Source: Xanthobacter sp. NM-25
GTDB taxonomy: Bacteria > Pseudomonadota > Alphaproteobacteria > Rhizobiales > Xanthobacteraceae
DNA length: 64,000 nucleotides
Direction: 5' to 3'
Assembly (NCBI RefSeq): GCF_022138605.1
Contig: NZ_JACBFS010000004.1
Coordinates: 62,001-126,000, forward strand
Position 1 is the stretch's first letter; the number at the start of each line of letters is the position of its first letter. Positions 1-8,145 of the stretch are shown here, piece after piece. The notes under the pieces are model-generated. The model searched no databases. It had not been told where the DNA came from and saw nothing but the letters and a program-made list of their open reading frames with translations. The translations under genes and the position numbers were made by a program.

Positions 1-1016
1 CGCGCCAGCTCGATCAGCAGCCGCGCCCGGCTCTTGATCTGGTCGCTGTCCGGCAAGTCCGGCAAAGGCCCATCGAGGGGATAGCCGGAGACATCCGCGC
101 CCAGGCGCTCGTTGAGCAGCGGATAGGCGGAGGTGGGATCGGTCCAGCTCTGCAGCAGGTCGAGCTTCTCCCGCGCCTCCTGCGGCGTGCGGCCGATCAC
201 CGGGAACAGGCCCGGCATGATGGCGAGGCTCTCGGGCCGGCGACCATGGCGGGCGAGGCGGTCCTTCAGCCCCCGATAGAAAGTGCGGGCTTCAGAAACG
301 TCGGTCTGCGCCGTGAACACCACGTCGGCGGTGCGGGCGGCCAGCTCCTGGCCGGGATCGGACGAGCCGGCCTGGATGATCACCGGCTGGCCCTGGGGGC
401 TGCGGGAGGAATTGAGCGGGCCCTTCACTGAGAAATAGGCGCCCTCGTGTTCGAGCACATGCACCCGTTCCGGATCCACATAGACGCCGCTCGCCTTGTC
501 GGCGACCACGGCGCCGGTCTCGAAGCTGTCCCACAGGCCCTTCACCACGTCCACATATTCGCCGGCAATGGCGTAGCGCTCCGCATGGGAGGGGTGGGCG
601 CGGCCGAAATTGGCGGCGGACCGGGCGTAGGAGGTGGTCACCACGTTCCAACCCGCCCGGCCACCGGAAATATGGTCCAGGGAGGCGAACACCCGGGCGG
701 TGTGGAACGGCTCGCCATAGGTGGTGGACGCCGTCGCCACCAGGCCGATGCGGCTGGTGGATAGGGCCAGGGCCGACAGCAGGGTCAGCGGCTCCAGCCG
801 CACCACCATGGAGGGGTGCGCGTCGGTGGTGGTGGACAGGCCATCGGCCAGGAACACCATGTCGAACTTGCCGCGCTCGGCGGTGCGGGCGACCTGCTGC
901 AGCAGCGCGAAATTCTCCGAGCCGGATTGGGCATCGGGGTGGCGCCAGCCGGCCACATGGTGCCCGGCGCCCTGCAGGAACAGGCCGAGGTGGAGATGTC
1001 GGGGAGCGTCCGCCAT
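1..1016 (-). CDS. LLM-class flavin-dependent monooxygenase (NtaA/SnaA/DszA-like), 3' part off the window
   Basis: About 338 codons are visible and the frame runs open off the left edge, so the C-terminus is missing. The protein begins MADAPRHLHLGLFLQGAGHH and carries the LLM-family signatures FDMVFLADGL near residue 50 and the GGRAGWNVVTT stretch, typical of the NtaA/SnaA/SoxA/DszA group. These enzymes use FMNH2 from a separate reductase to oxygenate a carbon, nitrogen or sulfur centre; no flavin reductase is visible here. The ATG is preceded by AAAGGA at 8 bp. It is the last visible gene of a minus-strand run with an MmgE/PrpD gene (23 bp gap) and a Tct transporter, so it probably acts on the same imported compound. 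The substrate cannot be read from sequence. Confidence 0.85.
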   Translation of the reverse strand, partial: MADAPRHLHLGLFLQGAGHHVAGWRHPDAQSGSENFALLQQVARTAERGKFDMVFLADGLSTTTDAHPSMVVRLEPLTLLSALALSTSRIGLVATASTTYGEPFHTARVFASLDHISGGRAGWNVVTTSYARSAANFGRAHPSHAERYAIAGEYVDVVKGLWDSFETGAVVADKASGVYVDPERVHVLEHEGAYFSVKGPLNSSRSPQGQPVIIQAGSSDPGQELAARTADVVFTAQTDVSEARTFYRGLKDRLARHGRRPESLAIMPGLFPVIGRTPQEAREKLDLLQSWTDPTSAYPLLNERLGADVSGYPLDGPLPDLPDSDQIKSRARLLIELA

Positions 1017-1039
1017 GGGGAAAGTCCTTTTGCGATCAA

Positions 1040-2401
1040 TCAGGCCGCGGCGGTGCGGCGCGAGGACGAGGGGGCAGAAGCAAGGCCGGTGAACAGGGCG
1101 GCGAGATCGGCCGCGCTCTCCATCCGGGCGATGAGGTCGGGCAGCGCCTGGCGGGCCGGCACCGGGCCGGCGGCATCGAGGAACTTGGCCCTGAGATCAC
1201 AGGCGCCGCGCACCTTGGCGACCCGCTGGGAAACGCTGCGACCATCGGCCAAGGTGATCTCCACCACCGAAAAGCGGGTGTGCGCGTCATTGCGCATGGG
1301 CGGGGCGGCCGCATCGGTGCGGCGGGCCACCTTGGCGAGCAGGTGGGCGGCATCGGCCTCCACCGGCCGCTCGTCGAAGGCATCCACCGGCAGGCGGCCG
1401 TCGATGAGGGCGCGGGCCACCACATATTCCACGCTGAAGCGGCCCTCGGTGCCGGTGGCGGGCCGCTGCACCACCAGGGGCGCGTCGCCGCCGGGTGGGA
1501 AGGTCACCGTCACCGCCGTCACCTGGGCCGGATCGATGGCGTGTTCGGTCCGCAGCGCCAGGGTGGCCTCGGCGGCGCAATGGGTGCCGGTGCAGCAGGC
1601 GAATTCCTTGAAGATCAGGCCGGGCGCCACGATCTGCCAGGGCGCGCCGAAGCCCTCCACCAGCCGTTCCGGCGCCTCGGCGCCCGCGCCGTAGGCCGTC
1701 AGGAAGCCGATGGGGCCATCGGCGAAGGCGGATGAGCCGGCAAGGCCCGCTTCGGCAAGGCTCGCGGCAAGGAGGCCGGAGCGCGCCGCGAGGCCCGCGT
1801 GCAGCGGCTTGGCATCGGTGCCGAACTGCAGTCGCAGGCCGGCGGACTGGGTGGCGGCGAGCCCCAGCGCATTGGCCGTGGCGGCGGCATCGAGCCCGAG
1901 CAGATGGGCGGCGGCCGCCGCGGCTCCGATGGTGCCCAGGGTGGCGGTGGAATGGAAGCCGAGCTCATAGTGGCGGCTGCCGAGGGCGAGGCCCAGCCGG
2001 GCCATGGCCTCCACCCCCACCACATAAGCGCTGAGCAGGGCGCGGGCGCTTGCCCCACGCGCCTCGGCAAGGGCCAGCAGCGCCGGCAGGATCACGGTGC
2101 TGGGGTGGCCGCGCACGCTGGCGTGCACGTCGTCATAATCGAGGGCATGGCCGGCATGGCCGTTGATGAGGGCCGCCGTGTAAAGATCCACCCGCTGCGG
2201 CCGGCCGATGAGCTGCGCCACCGGCGCGCCCGCCGCCGGGGCCAGCACCCGCCGGAGCTGGCTGGTGGAGGGATCTTCAGCCCCGGCGAAGGCGCAGGCG
2301 AGAAAATCGAGCACCCCGTCGCGGGCGGCGGCGAGCGCCTCCGGCGCGCTCTCCAGCCGGGCTTCGGAGATGTGACGGGCGAAGTGTGCGGTCAGGGGCA
2401 T
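1040..2401 (-). CDS. MmgE/PrpD family protein
   Basis: This 453-residue protein matches the MmgE/PrpD fold in length and signatures: HALDYDDVH near residue 75, the HAGLAARSG stretch, and a C-terminal half rich in Asp and Arg. Family members include 2-methylcitrate dehydratase, cis-aconitate decarboxylase and iminodisuccinate epimerase, all acting on di- or tricarboxylates. I chose the ATG at 2401 because GGAGG lies 6 bp upstream and MPLTAHFARHI is a typical family N-terminus; the longer open frame upstream overlaps tctA. It sits 14 bp downstream of tctA and 23 bp upstream of the LLM monooxygenase. The context points to a carboxylate brought in by the Tct system. The actual reaction is unknown. 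Confidence 0.88.
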   Translation of the reverse strand: MPLTAHFARHISEARLESAPEALAAARDGVLDFLACAFAGAEDPSTSQLRRVLAPAAGAPVAQLIGRPQRVDLYTAALINGHAGHALDYDDVHASVRGHPSTVILPALLALAEARGASARALLSAYVVGVEAMARLGLALGSRHYELGFHSTATLGTIGAAAAAAHLLGLDAAATANALGLAATQSAGLRLQFGTDAKPLHAGLAARSGLLAASLAEAGLAGSSAFADGPIGFLTAYGAGAEAPERLVEGFGAPWQIVAPGLIFKEFACCTGTHCAAEATLALRTEHAIDPAQVTAVTVTFPPGGDAPLVVQRPATGTEGRFSVEYVVARALIDGRLPVDAFDERPVEADAAHLLAKVARRTDAAAPPMRNDAHTRFSVVEITLADGRSVSQRVAKVRGACDLRAKFLDAAGPVPARQALPDLIARMESAADLAALFTGLASAPSSSRRTAAA

Positions 2402-2415
2402 GATAGGCCTCCGGC

Positions 2416-3903
2416 TCAATCGGCGAGGGCGGCTTTGGCGCGATGGCGGCGCGCCAGGGCAAGGCCGAGGGAGACCACCACCAGCGCCAGCAGCACCAGG
2501 GTGATGGGCCGGTGGAGGTAGATGGACAGATCGCCCTGGGCGACCATCAGCGCCCGGCGGAAATTGATCTCCAGCATGTCGCCAAGCACGAAGGCGAGCA
2601 CCAGGGGCCCGAGCGGGATACCCCATTTGCGCAAGCCCCAGCCGATGAGGCCGAACGCCAGGGTCACATAGACCGGATAGGCATCGTTGGTGGTGGAATA
2701 GGCCCCCACCAGGCAGGTGACGGCGATGCCTGCCGCCAAGAGGGGCTTGGGCACCTCGATCACCCGCGCCCACAGCCGCGCGCCGGCAAGGCCGGTGATG
2801 ACCATGATGGGCACCGAGATGATGAGCGAGGCGAACACCGCGTAGGGAATTTCCGGGTGCTTGGCGAACAGCAGCGGCCCTGGCTGGATGCCCTGGATCA
2901 TCAGCGCGCCGGCCAGCACCGCGGCGGTGGACGAGCCGGGAATGCCGAGGGCCAGCAGCGGCGCCAGCGCCCCGGGCACGGCGGCGTTGTTGGCCGCTTC
3001 GGCGGCGGCGACGCCGTGGGGATTGCCCTTGCCGAAGCTCGCCGGCTCCGGCGAGGTGCGCACCGCTTCGTTATAGGCGACCAGCGAGGCGATCACCGCG
3101 CCGGCACCGGGGATGACCCCCACCACAAAGCCGATGACCGACGAGCGCAGGATGGTGCCCATCAGCCCGCGGTAGAGCGATAGGGGGAAATGCAGCAGCG
3201 AGCCGAACGGTGCCGGCCGCGGCGCCGGTCGGCGGGCTTCTTCCGCCAGCAGCAGCGCTTCGGACAAAGCGTAGAGTCCGGTCAGGGCCGCCACCAGGGG
3301 AATGCCGTCGTAAAGCCCGGGCGTGGGCGAGAAGCGCGGCACGCCGGAGATGGGATCGACACCGACGGTGGCGAGCAGCAATCCCAGCGTCACGGCGATG
3401 ATGCCCCGGGCGGCGCCGGCGCGGCCGAGCCCCACGGCCAGGGTGAGGCCGAGCAGCGCGAGGGCAAAATACTCGCTGGGCCCGAACTGCACCGCCAGTT
3501 CCGCCAGCGGCACGGCGGTGAAGATCAGCAGCACGGCGCTGATCAGCGCGCCGATGCCGGAGGCGATCATGGAGATGTGCAGCGCCTTGGCCGCCTCGCC
3601 CTTGCGCGCCATGGGATAGCCATCCCACGAGGTGGCCACCGCGGCCGCTTCGCCCGGCGTGTTGAGGAGGATGGCGGTGATGGCGCCGCCATATTCGGCC
3701 GCCACATAGAGCGCGATCAGGCCGACGACGGCGGTGGACGGGTCCATGCCGTAGGTGAAGGGGATCAAGAGGGCGATGGTGAGCAGCGGCCCCACCCCCG
3801 GCATGGCGCCGATGGCATAGCCGATGACGGTGCCGATGAGGATGGCGAGCAGGGGGCCAAGCTGGAGCACATGGCCGGCGGCGAGGGCGAGCTGTTCGAA
3901 CAC
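2416..3903 (-). CDS. tctA: Tripartite tricarboxylate transporter, large membrane subunit TctA
   Basis: The 495-residue protein is almost entirely hydrophobic, with about a dozen predicted membrane segments. It carries the TctA landmarks GAMPGVGPLLTIALLIPFTY near residue 32 and GVIPGAGAVIASLVAYNEA near residue 264. TctA forms the translocation channel of the secondary, binding-protein-dependent TTT transporter, powered by an ion gradient. The start is a GTG at 3903 with a weak GAAGA upstream. The gene is the third of tctC-tctB-tctA, 71 bp after tctB, and is followed 14 bp later by the MmgE/PrpD gene. The whole set is present, so the transporter should be functional; TTT systems carry citrate, tartrate, terephthalate and related acids. 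Confidence 0.95.
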   Translation of the reverse strand: MFEQLALAAGHVLQLGPLLAILIGTVIGYAIGAMPGVGPLLTIALLIPFTYGMDPSTAVVGLIALYVAAEYGGAITAILLNTPGEAAAVATSWDGYPMARKGEAAKALHISMIASGIGALISAVLLIFTAVPLAELAVQFGPSEYFALALLGLTLAVGLGRAGAARGIIAVTLGLLLATVGVDPISGVPRFSPTPGLYDGIPLVAALTGLYALSEALLLAEEARRPAPRPAPFGSLLHFPLSLYRGLMGTILRSSVIGFVVGVIPGAGAVIASLVAYNEAVRTSPEPASFGKGNPHGVAAAEAANNAAVPGALAPLLALGIPGSSTAAVLAGALMIQGIQPGPLLFAKHPEIPYAVFASLIISVPIMVITGLAGARLWARVIEVPKPLLAAGIAVTCLVGAYSTTNDAYPVYVTLAFGLIGWGLRKWGIPLGPLVLAFVLGDMLEINFRRALMVAQGDLSIYLHRPITLVLLALVVVSLGLALARRHRAKAALAD

Positions 3904-3974
3904 GGCGTCTTCTTTCGCGGAACATCAGGCCAGAGGTCGTGCTCCGGCGGGAGAGGGGCGCGCCTTGCGGGCGC

Positions 3975-4472
3975 TCAGAGCGGCACGCGCAACAGCTGCG
4001 CGAACAGCAGCCAGACCAAAGCAGCCAGGGCGATGCTGCCGCCGATCAGAAGCGCCCACCGGCGCTCGCCCAAGGCGAACTGGACAATGAAGGTGAAGCC
4101 GGCGATGGCGAGATAAACCGGCAGCCTATCGAACGAGAGCACCAGCGCCACCACCGCCAGGAACAGGGCCAGCACCGCCCCGGGATGGGCAATGGAGACG
4201 CCCTCCTCGGCCTCCGCATCGTCGCTGGCCGTCGTTTCGCCGATGCCGAGGATCAGCGCCACAGCGGCAAGCAGCATCAGCGCCGCCACTAGGCCGGGAA
4301 AGGCACCGGAGCCGACCGCATCGCTGCCGGCCGCCCCCTGCAGCAGCAGGCTCTGCCAGAGGAACCAGCTCGCGATCCCGGCGGCCGCAAGTCCGGCACT
4401 GATGCGTGCGCCGCGAGCCGAGAGCAGCGGGCGCGGCGCGGGGTCTGGCGTGTTGGCGTTCGTCGTGGTCAT
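3975..4472 (-). CDS. tctB: Tripartite tricarboxylate transporter, small membrane subunit TctB
   Basis: The 165-residue protein has four hydrophobic segments (about residues 20-40, 55-75, 90-115 and 125-160), as in TctB/DUF1468. It partners with TctA in the inner membrane. The start ATG at 4472 overlaps the tctC stop in an ATGA arrangement, which decides the start over an ATG 27 bp further upstream inside tctC and implies translational coupling. The acidic cytoplasmic or periplasmic loop DDAEAEEG around residue 85 is unremarkable for the family. Confidence 0.92.
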   Translation of the reverse strand: MTTTNANTPDPAPRPLLSARGARISAGLAAAGIASWFLWQSLLLQGAAGSDAVGSGAFPGLVAALMLLAAVALILGIGETTASDDAEAEEGVSIAHPGAVLALFLAVVALVLSFDRLPVYLAIAGFTFIVQFALGERRWALLIGGSIALAALVWLLFAQLLRVPL

Positions 4473-5464
4473 GCCGCGAGGCCGAGCTTCTTCAGCCACG
4501 CATAGGTCAGCGCGTCCTGCTTGACGATGAAGGCGGTGTAGTCCTCGGGGCCGAGGAAGCCTTCCGTCAGGCTGGCGTTCTTCATATAGCTCTTCCAGCC
4601 GTCGGACTGGGTGCCCTTGGCCACGGCGTCCGCCAGCTTCTGCTGGATCTCCGGCGACAGGCCCTTGCGGCCGATGATGCCGCGGATCTGGTTCCAGGCC
4701 GGGTCCACCGCATAGCCCGACTCGATATAGGTGGGCACCTTGGGGAAGGCTTCGAGCCGGGTCTCGCTGGCCACGCCCAGGGGCCGCACCCGGTTGGCCT
4801 CGGCGAACTGGACAATGGTCTGCGGGTTGTTGCTGGTGGCATCGAGGGTGCCGCCCAACAGGGCCGTCAGATGTTCGATGCCACCGGGGAAGGGAATCCA
4901 GTTAAACTTGAATCCCGCAGCGTCAGCTAGCAGGTGAAAATGGATATTATGGGCCGAGCCGGGCGCGCCCTGGCCGCCGATATTCACCAGCGTCTTCGCG
5001 TTTTTCGCGTGATCGACGAATTCCGGCAGCGTCTTCCAGGGCGAGTCGGCCCGCACCACGGTGAAGAAGCCTTCCAGTTGCGCCCGCGCGATCCAGGAGA
5101 AGCTGTCGAGGGTGTAGACGTCCTTGCCGCCCGTCCGCAGAATCGACAGATGGGAAAGGGTGTTGATGCCGAGGGTGTAGCCATCCGCCGGGGCCGCCTG
5201 CAGCGCCGCCATCTGCACCATGCCGTTGCCGCCCACCCGGTTCACCACCACCACCGGCTGGCCCAGGACCGGCTCGATGGCATGGGCCAGTTCGCGGGCA
5301 TAGACATCCGCCGCCGAGCCCGGCGCAGTGTGGCAGAGCAGGGTGATGGGCTTTGTCGGATAGTCGCCGGCGGCGCCCGCCGGGCGCGACAGCAGGGCCG
5401 GCAGAGCCAGGGCAGACGTGGCGGCGAAGGCGCCCTTGAGGACGCCGCGACGGGTAAGGAGCAT
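4469..5464 (-). CDS. tctC: Tripartite tricarboxylate transporter substrate-binding protein TctC (Bug family)
   Basis: This 331-residue protein starts MLLTRRGVLKGAFAAT, a twin-arginine-like export signal, and continues with YPTKPITLL, the standard opening of Bug/TctC receptors. AHNIHFHLL and the PFPGGIEHLTALLGG region near residue 190 belong to the family ligand-binding loop. It would capture the substrate in the periplasm and hand it to TctAB. It is the first gene of a minus-strand operon (tctC, tctB, tctA, MmgE/PrpD, LLM monooxygenase), with AGAGA before the ATG and an AT-rich promoter region containing TTGATCAA upstream. The ligand is probably a carboxylate of the downstream pathway, but this is inference. 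Confidence 0.94.
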   Translation of the reverse strand: MLLTRRGVLKGAFAATSALALPALLSRPAGAAGDYPTKPITLLCHTAPGSAADVYARELAHAIEPVLGQPVVVVNRVGGNGMVQMAALQAAPADGYTLGINTLSHLSILRTGGKDVYTLDSFSWIARAQLEGFFTVVRADSPWKTLPEFVDHAKNAKTLVNIGGQGAPGSAHNIHFHLLADAAGFKFNWIPFPGGIEHLTALLGGTLDATSNNPQTIVQFAEANRVRPLGVASETRLEAFPKVPTYIESGYAVDPAWNQIRGIIGRKGLSPEIQQKLADAVAKGTQSDGWKSYMKNASLTEGFLGPEDYTAFIVKQDALTYAWLKKLGLAA

Positions 5465-5494
5465 GGTGGATCTCTCTAAAACACACTAAACTGA

Positions 5495-5502
5495 TTGATC
5501 AA
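5495..5502. promoter_or_regulatory. Possible operator core TTGATCAA upstream of tctC
   Basis: An 8-bp perfect palindrome lies in an unusually AT-rich pocket (about 5477-5520) of an otherwise very GC-rich region, 30 bp upstream of the tctC start. Short palindromes of this kind are bound by GntR- and TetR-type regulators, but no regulator gene is adjacent, so the role is a guess. The rest of the 5465-5704 gap shows no open frame with coding character. Confidence 0.3.
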
Positions 5503-5704
5503 ATATAGAATGAAGTCAAGCGCACTTTCCCCAGCGCTCGGCGGCGGCGCGGAGCGCTGTCGAGATGTCAGGTGGCAGGGTGTCAGGGCGCACGGGGACG
5601 CGCCGTGCACACGGCGAGACGCGTCACAGGGAGCACTCGGACCGGCGCCCCGAGCGACGGCTTGCGACGCATGCTCAGGTGTCGCAGGCGATGCGGTGTG
5701 GAGG

Positions 5705-7339
5705 TCAGATCACCCGGAAATGGTGGGTGCCATCCCGGGCCAGCTGGTCCACCAGGCCGAATTCCCAATCGAGATAGGCCTGCATGGCGGCGCGCGGCGC
5801 ATCGGTGCCCTCATAGGGCCGGCGATAGCGATCGGTGCGCGGCACGGCGAGCCGGGTCTCGCCGCTCTCCAGCGGCTGCCCCGCCGCGACCCAGGCCGCA
5901 TTGCCGCCCTCCAGCACCGACACTGCGGCCTCCTTTTCGGCCTCCTGTCCGAGGAGCGCGATCAGGTCTGCCGCGGCCAAACGCGCCAGGATGCCGCGGC
6001 CGCAGGTGACCACATAATGCCGGGCGCGGGGCACCGCCTTGAGCGCTGCCGGGAGCTGGGCGCGGATGGCATACCAAGCGCCGGGAATGTGCCCGCGCAC
6101 ATAGTCGATGCCGGGATTGACGTCGATCACCTGGAGCGCGGCCGGATCACCCTCGGCGGCGGCGAGCCGGGCGGCCAGCGTTTCGGCGGTGATCAGAGGC
6201 ACCTCGGGCAGAGGCGGGCGATTGACGGGCGCGTCGCCGGTGGCACTGCGGGCGTCGGCCGTCACCCCTTCGAGCACATGCACCTCCCAGCCCATCTGCG
6301 CGAGCCAGGAGCCGCTCATGCGGGCGCGCACGCCATCGTCATCATCCAGCACGAAGCGGGCGCCTCGCACCGGGGCGTGGTGGTCTGTCTCCTGCACCAA
6401 TTGGCCGCCGGGGGCGCTAAGGAAGCCGGGGAGATGGCCTGTCGCATATTCTTCGGGCGTGCGCACATCGAGCCGATAGGTGGTGCGATCGGGCGCGTCC
6501 AATGCCACAAGTTCGGGATAGGGCAGGGGGCGCACGCCAGCGCGTTCGGCCACCGCGCGCGCGTCGGCCTGGGCCTGGGCGCGGGCGGCGGGGGGTGCCT
6601 CCGGCGGCCGGCGATCGGCGCCGTGGTCGAGGGTCTGGCCGGCCAGCAGCCAGCCGATGGTGCCGTTGCGCAGTGCCGCGATGGGATTGGGCAGGCCCGC
6701 ATTCACCAGGGATTGGGTGCCGATGATGGAGCGGGTGCGACCGGCGCAATTGACAATGATCCGGGTGTGCGGATCCGGCGCCAGCGCCCGCGCCCGCAGC
6801 ACCAGTTCGGCGCCCGGCACCGAGGTGGCGGTGGGGATGCTCATGGTGCGATATTCATCGAAGCGCCGGGCATCCAGCACCACAACGTCGGCCTGATCGG
6901 CGATCAGCTGTGCCAGTTCCTCGGCCGGCAGCGAGGGCGTGGCCCGCTCATGCTCCACCAACTCGCCGAACGATTTGGACGGCACGTTCACATCACGAAA
7001 CAACTCGCCGCCGGCGGCGCGCCAGCCCTCCAGGCCGCCTTCCAGCAGATGGACCGCCGTATAGCCAAGCGCGGCGAGGCGTCGGGCGGCGCGGGGCGCG
7101 ATGTCCTCTCCGTCGTGGTCGCCATAGAGCACCAGCACCGTGTCGCGACGCGGAATGCGTCGCCAGGCGTCGAGCTCGAGCCGAGACAGGGGCAGGTTGG
7201 CGGCCCACAGGGGATGGGCCTCGGCGAAGGGGGCTTCCTCGCGCACGTCGAGCAGCGCGGTTTCCTGGCGGGCCAGCAGCCGCGCGCGCACTTCGGCGAA
7301 CGACAGAACGGGGAAGATGGCGGTGTCTTGAAAGGTCAT
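5705..7339 (-). CDS. Four-domain rhodanese-like protein
   Basis: The 544-residue protein consists of four rhodanese-like modules in tandem. Modules 2 and 4 have an active-site cysteine loop (VNCAGRTRS near residue 205; VTCGRGILAR near 475). In modules 1 and 3 the loop position has acidic residues (YGDHDGED and LDDDDGVRAR) and no cysteine. Rhodaneses move sulfane sulfur from thiosulfate or a persulfide to a nucleophile, so half of the modules are likely structural. The start at 7339 overlaps the stop of the upstream cupin dioxygenase gene (ATGA), so the two are translationally coupled. That pairing suggests the sulfur product of the dioxygenase step is passed to this protein. Confidence 0.9.
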   Translation of the reverse strand: MTFQDTAIFPVLSFAEVRARLLARQETALLDVREEAPFAEAHPLWAANLPLSRLELDAWRRIPRRDTVLVLYGDHDGEDIAPRAARRLAALGYTAVHLLEGGLEGWRAAGGELFRDVNVPSKSFGELVEHERATPSLPAEELAQLIADQADVVVLDARRFDEYRTMSIPTATSVPGAELVLRARALAPDPHTRIIVNCAGRTRSIIGTQSLVNAGLPNPIAALRNGTIGWLLAGQTLDHGADRRPPEAPPAARAQAQADARAVAERAGVRPLPYPELVALDAPDRTTYRLDVRTPEEYATGHLPGFLSAPGGQLVQETDHHAPVRGARFVLDDDDGVRARMSGSWLAQMGWEVHVLEGVTADARSATGDAPVNRPPLPEVPLITAETLAARLAAAEGDPAALQVIDVNPGIDYVRGHIPGAWYAIRAQLPAALKAVPRARHYVVTCGRGILARLAAADLIALLGQEAEKEAAVSVLEGGNAAWVAAGQPLESGETRLAVPRTDRYRRPYEGTDAPRAAMQAYLDWEFGLVDQLARDGTHHFRVI

Positions 7340-7995
7340 GCCGGCACGCGATCCTTGAGCCCGTCCTTGGAGCGATCCCACAGGTTGGGCAACGTGGTGT
7401 TGCTGTAGCCCGAAACGAAAGGCTTGGGCGCGCCCTGCTCGGGGTAGGTGTGGCGATGCACGCCGCCGATGTTGGCGCCATAGACGTGAATGGAGATGGA
7501 GACCTGATCGGCGAAAGCGTTGCTCACCCGATGCAGGTCGCCGATGGTGGGGGAAACCGCTTCCACTGTGCCCGGTTCCAGCCGGCTCGGCGCGCCCTGG
7601 GGCAGGGGCCGGCCGGCGGCATCGAGGGCGTAGGGCTGGTTATATTCGGCGCCGCGCAGCATGCCGATGAGACCCCAGACCGTGTGGTCATGAATGGGCG
7701 TCGCCTGCCCGGGACCCCACACGAAGCTCACCACGCTGAAGCGCTCCGTGGAATCCGCATGCAGCAGATATTGCTGGTAGTAATTCGGATGGGGCTGGGC
7801 ATAGGCCTGCGGCAGCCAGCTGTCATTCGCCACCAAAGTGGTGAGCAGCGCGCCGCCTTCGCGCAGGATGCACGGTTCGTCGGGCTGGGCGTCGAGCAGC
7901 CGTCCAAATGCCACCACGAAATCCCGCAGCGGGCTCAATGATTCGATGGGGGTGGAGCGCGACGGCTCACGAAGGGCGGAGGGCTGCGTGGACAT
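7336..7995 (-). CDS. Cysteine-dioxygenase-like (thiol dioxygenase) cupin protein
   Basis: The 219-residue protein has the cupin metal motif PIHDHTVWGLIGML near residue 95 and a later HRVSN supplying the third histidine, matching the 3-His non-heme iron site of cysteine and 3-mercaptopropionate dioxygenases. These enzymes convert a thiol to a sulfinic acid with O2. Length fits the bacterial CDO/3-mercaptopropionate dioxygenase family. I prefer the ATG at 7995 (AGGA about 11 bp upstream); an ATG at 8007 has its AGG too close. It is coupled by ATGA overlap to a rhodanese and diverges from an LLM monooxygenase. Which thiol it uses (cysteine, mercaptopropionate, mercaptosuccinate) cannot be told from the motifs. 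Confidence 0.85.
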   Translation of the reverse strand: MSTQPSALREPSRSTPIESLSPLRDFVVAFGRLLDAQPDEPCILREGGALLTTLVANDSWLPQAYAQPHPNYYQQYLLHADSTERFSVVSFVWGPGQATPIHDHTVWGLIGMLRGAEYNQPYALDAAGRPLPQGAPSRLEPGTVEAVSPTIGDLHRVSNAFADQVSISIHVYGANIGGVHRHTYPEQGAPKPFVSGYSNTTLPNLWDRSKDGLKDRVPA

Positions 7996-8010
7996 GGCTT
8001 CTTGCATCCT

Positions 8011-8020
8011 AACGATCGTT
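8011..8020. promoter_or_regulatory. Palindrome AACGATCGTT in the divergent promoter region
   Basis: A perfect 10-bp palindrome lies between the divergent thiol dioxygenase and LLM monooxygenase genes, followed by an AT-rich stretch (8035-8075) that probably contains promoter elements for the rightward gene. It could be an operator shared by the two directions. No regulator gene is next to it, and a 10-bp palindrome alone is weak evidence. Confidence 0.3.
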
Positions 8021-8145
8021 GGCGACCGGATCTCGATTTAACTTCCATAAATTAATCGATATAGTGTACTTAATGCGAAGCGGAGCGGACCACAAGCCTC
8101 GTGGCGCAGCTCAGCGTTCCCCCACGTGCATTTCTGATGCAGGCC

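Noticed and set aside
5495..5520. A fifth copy of the nicotinate-regulon palindrome upstream of tctC
   Set aside because: The stretch TTGATCAA... to AATGAA matches too few positions, and the central GTATAC is missing. Treated as an unrelated palindrome.
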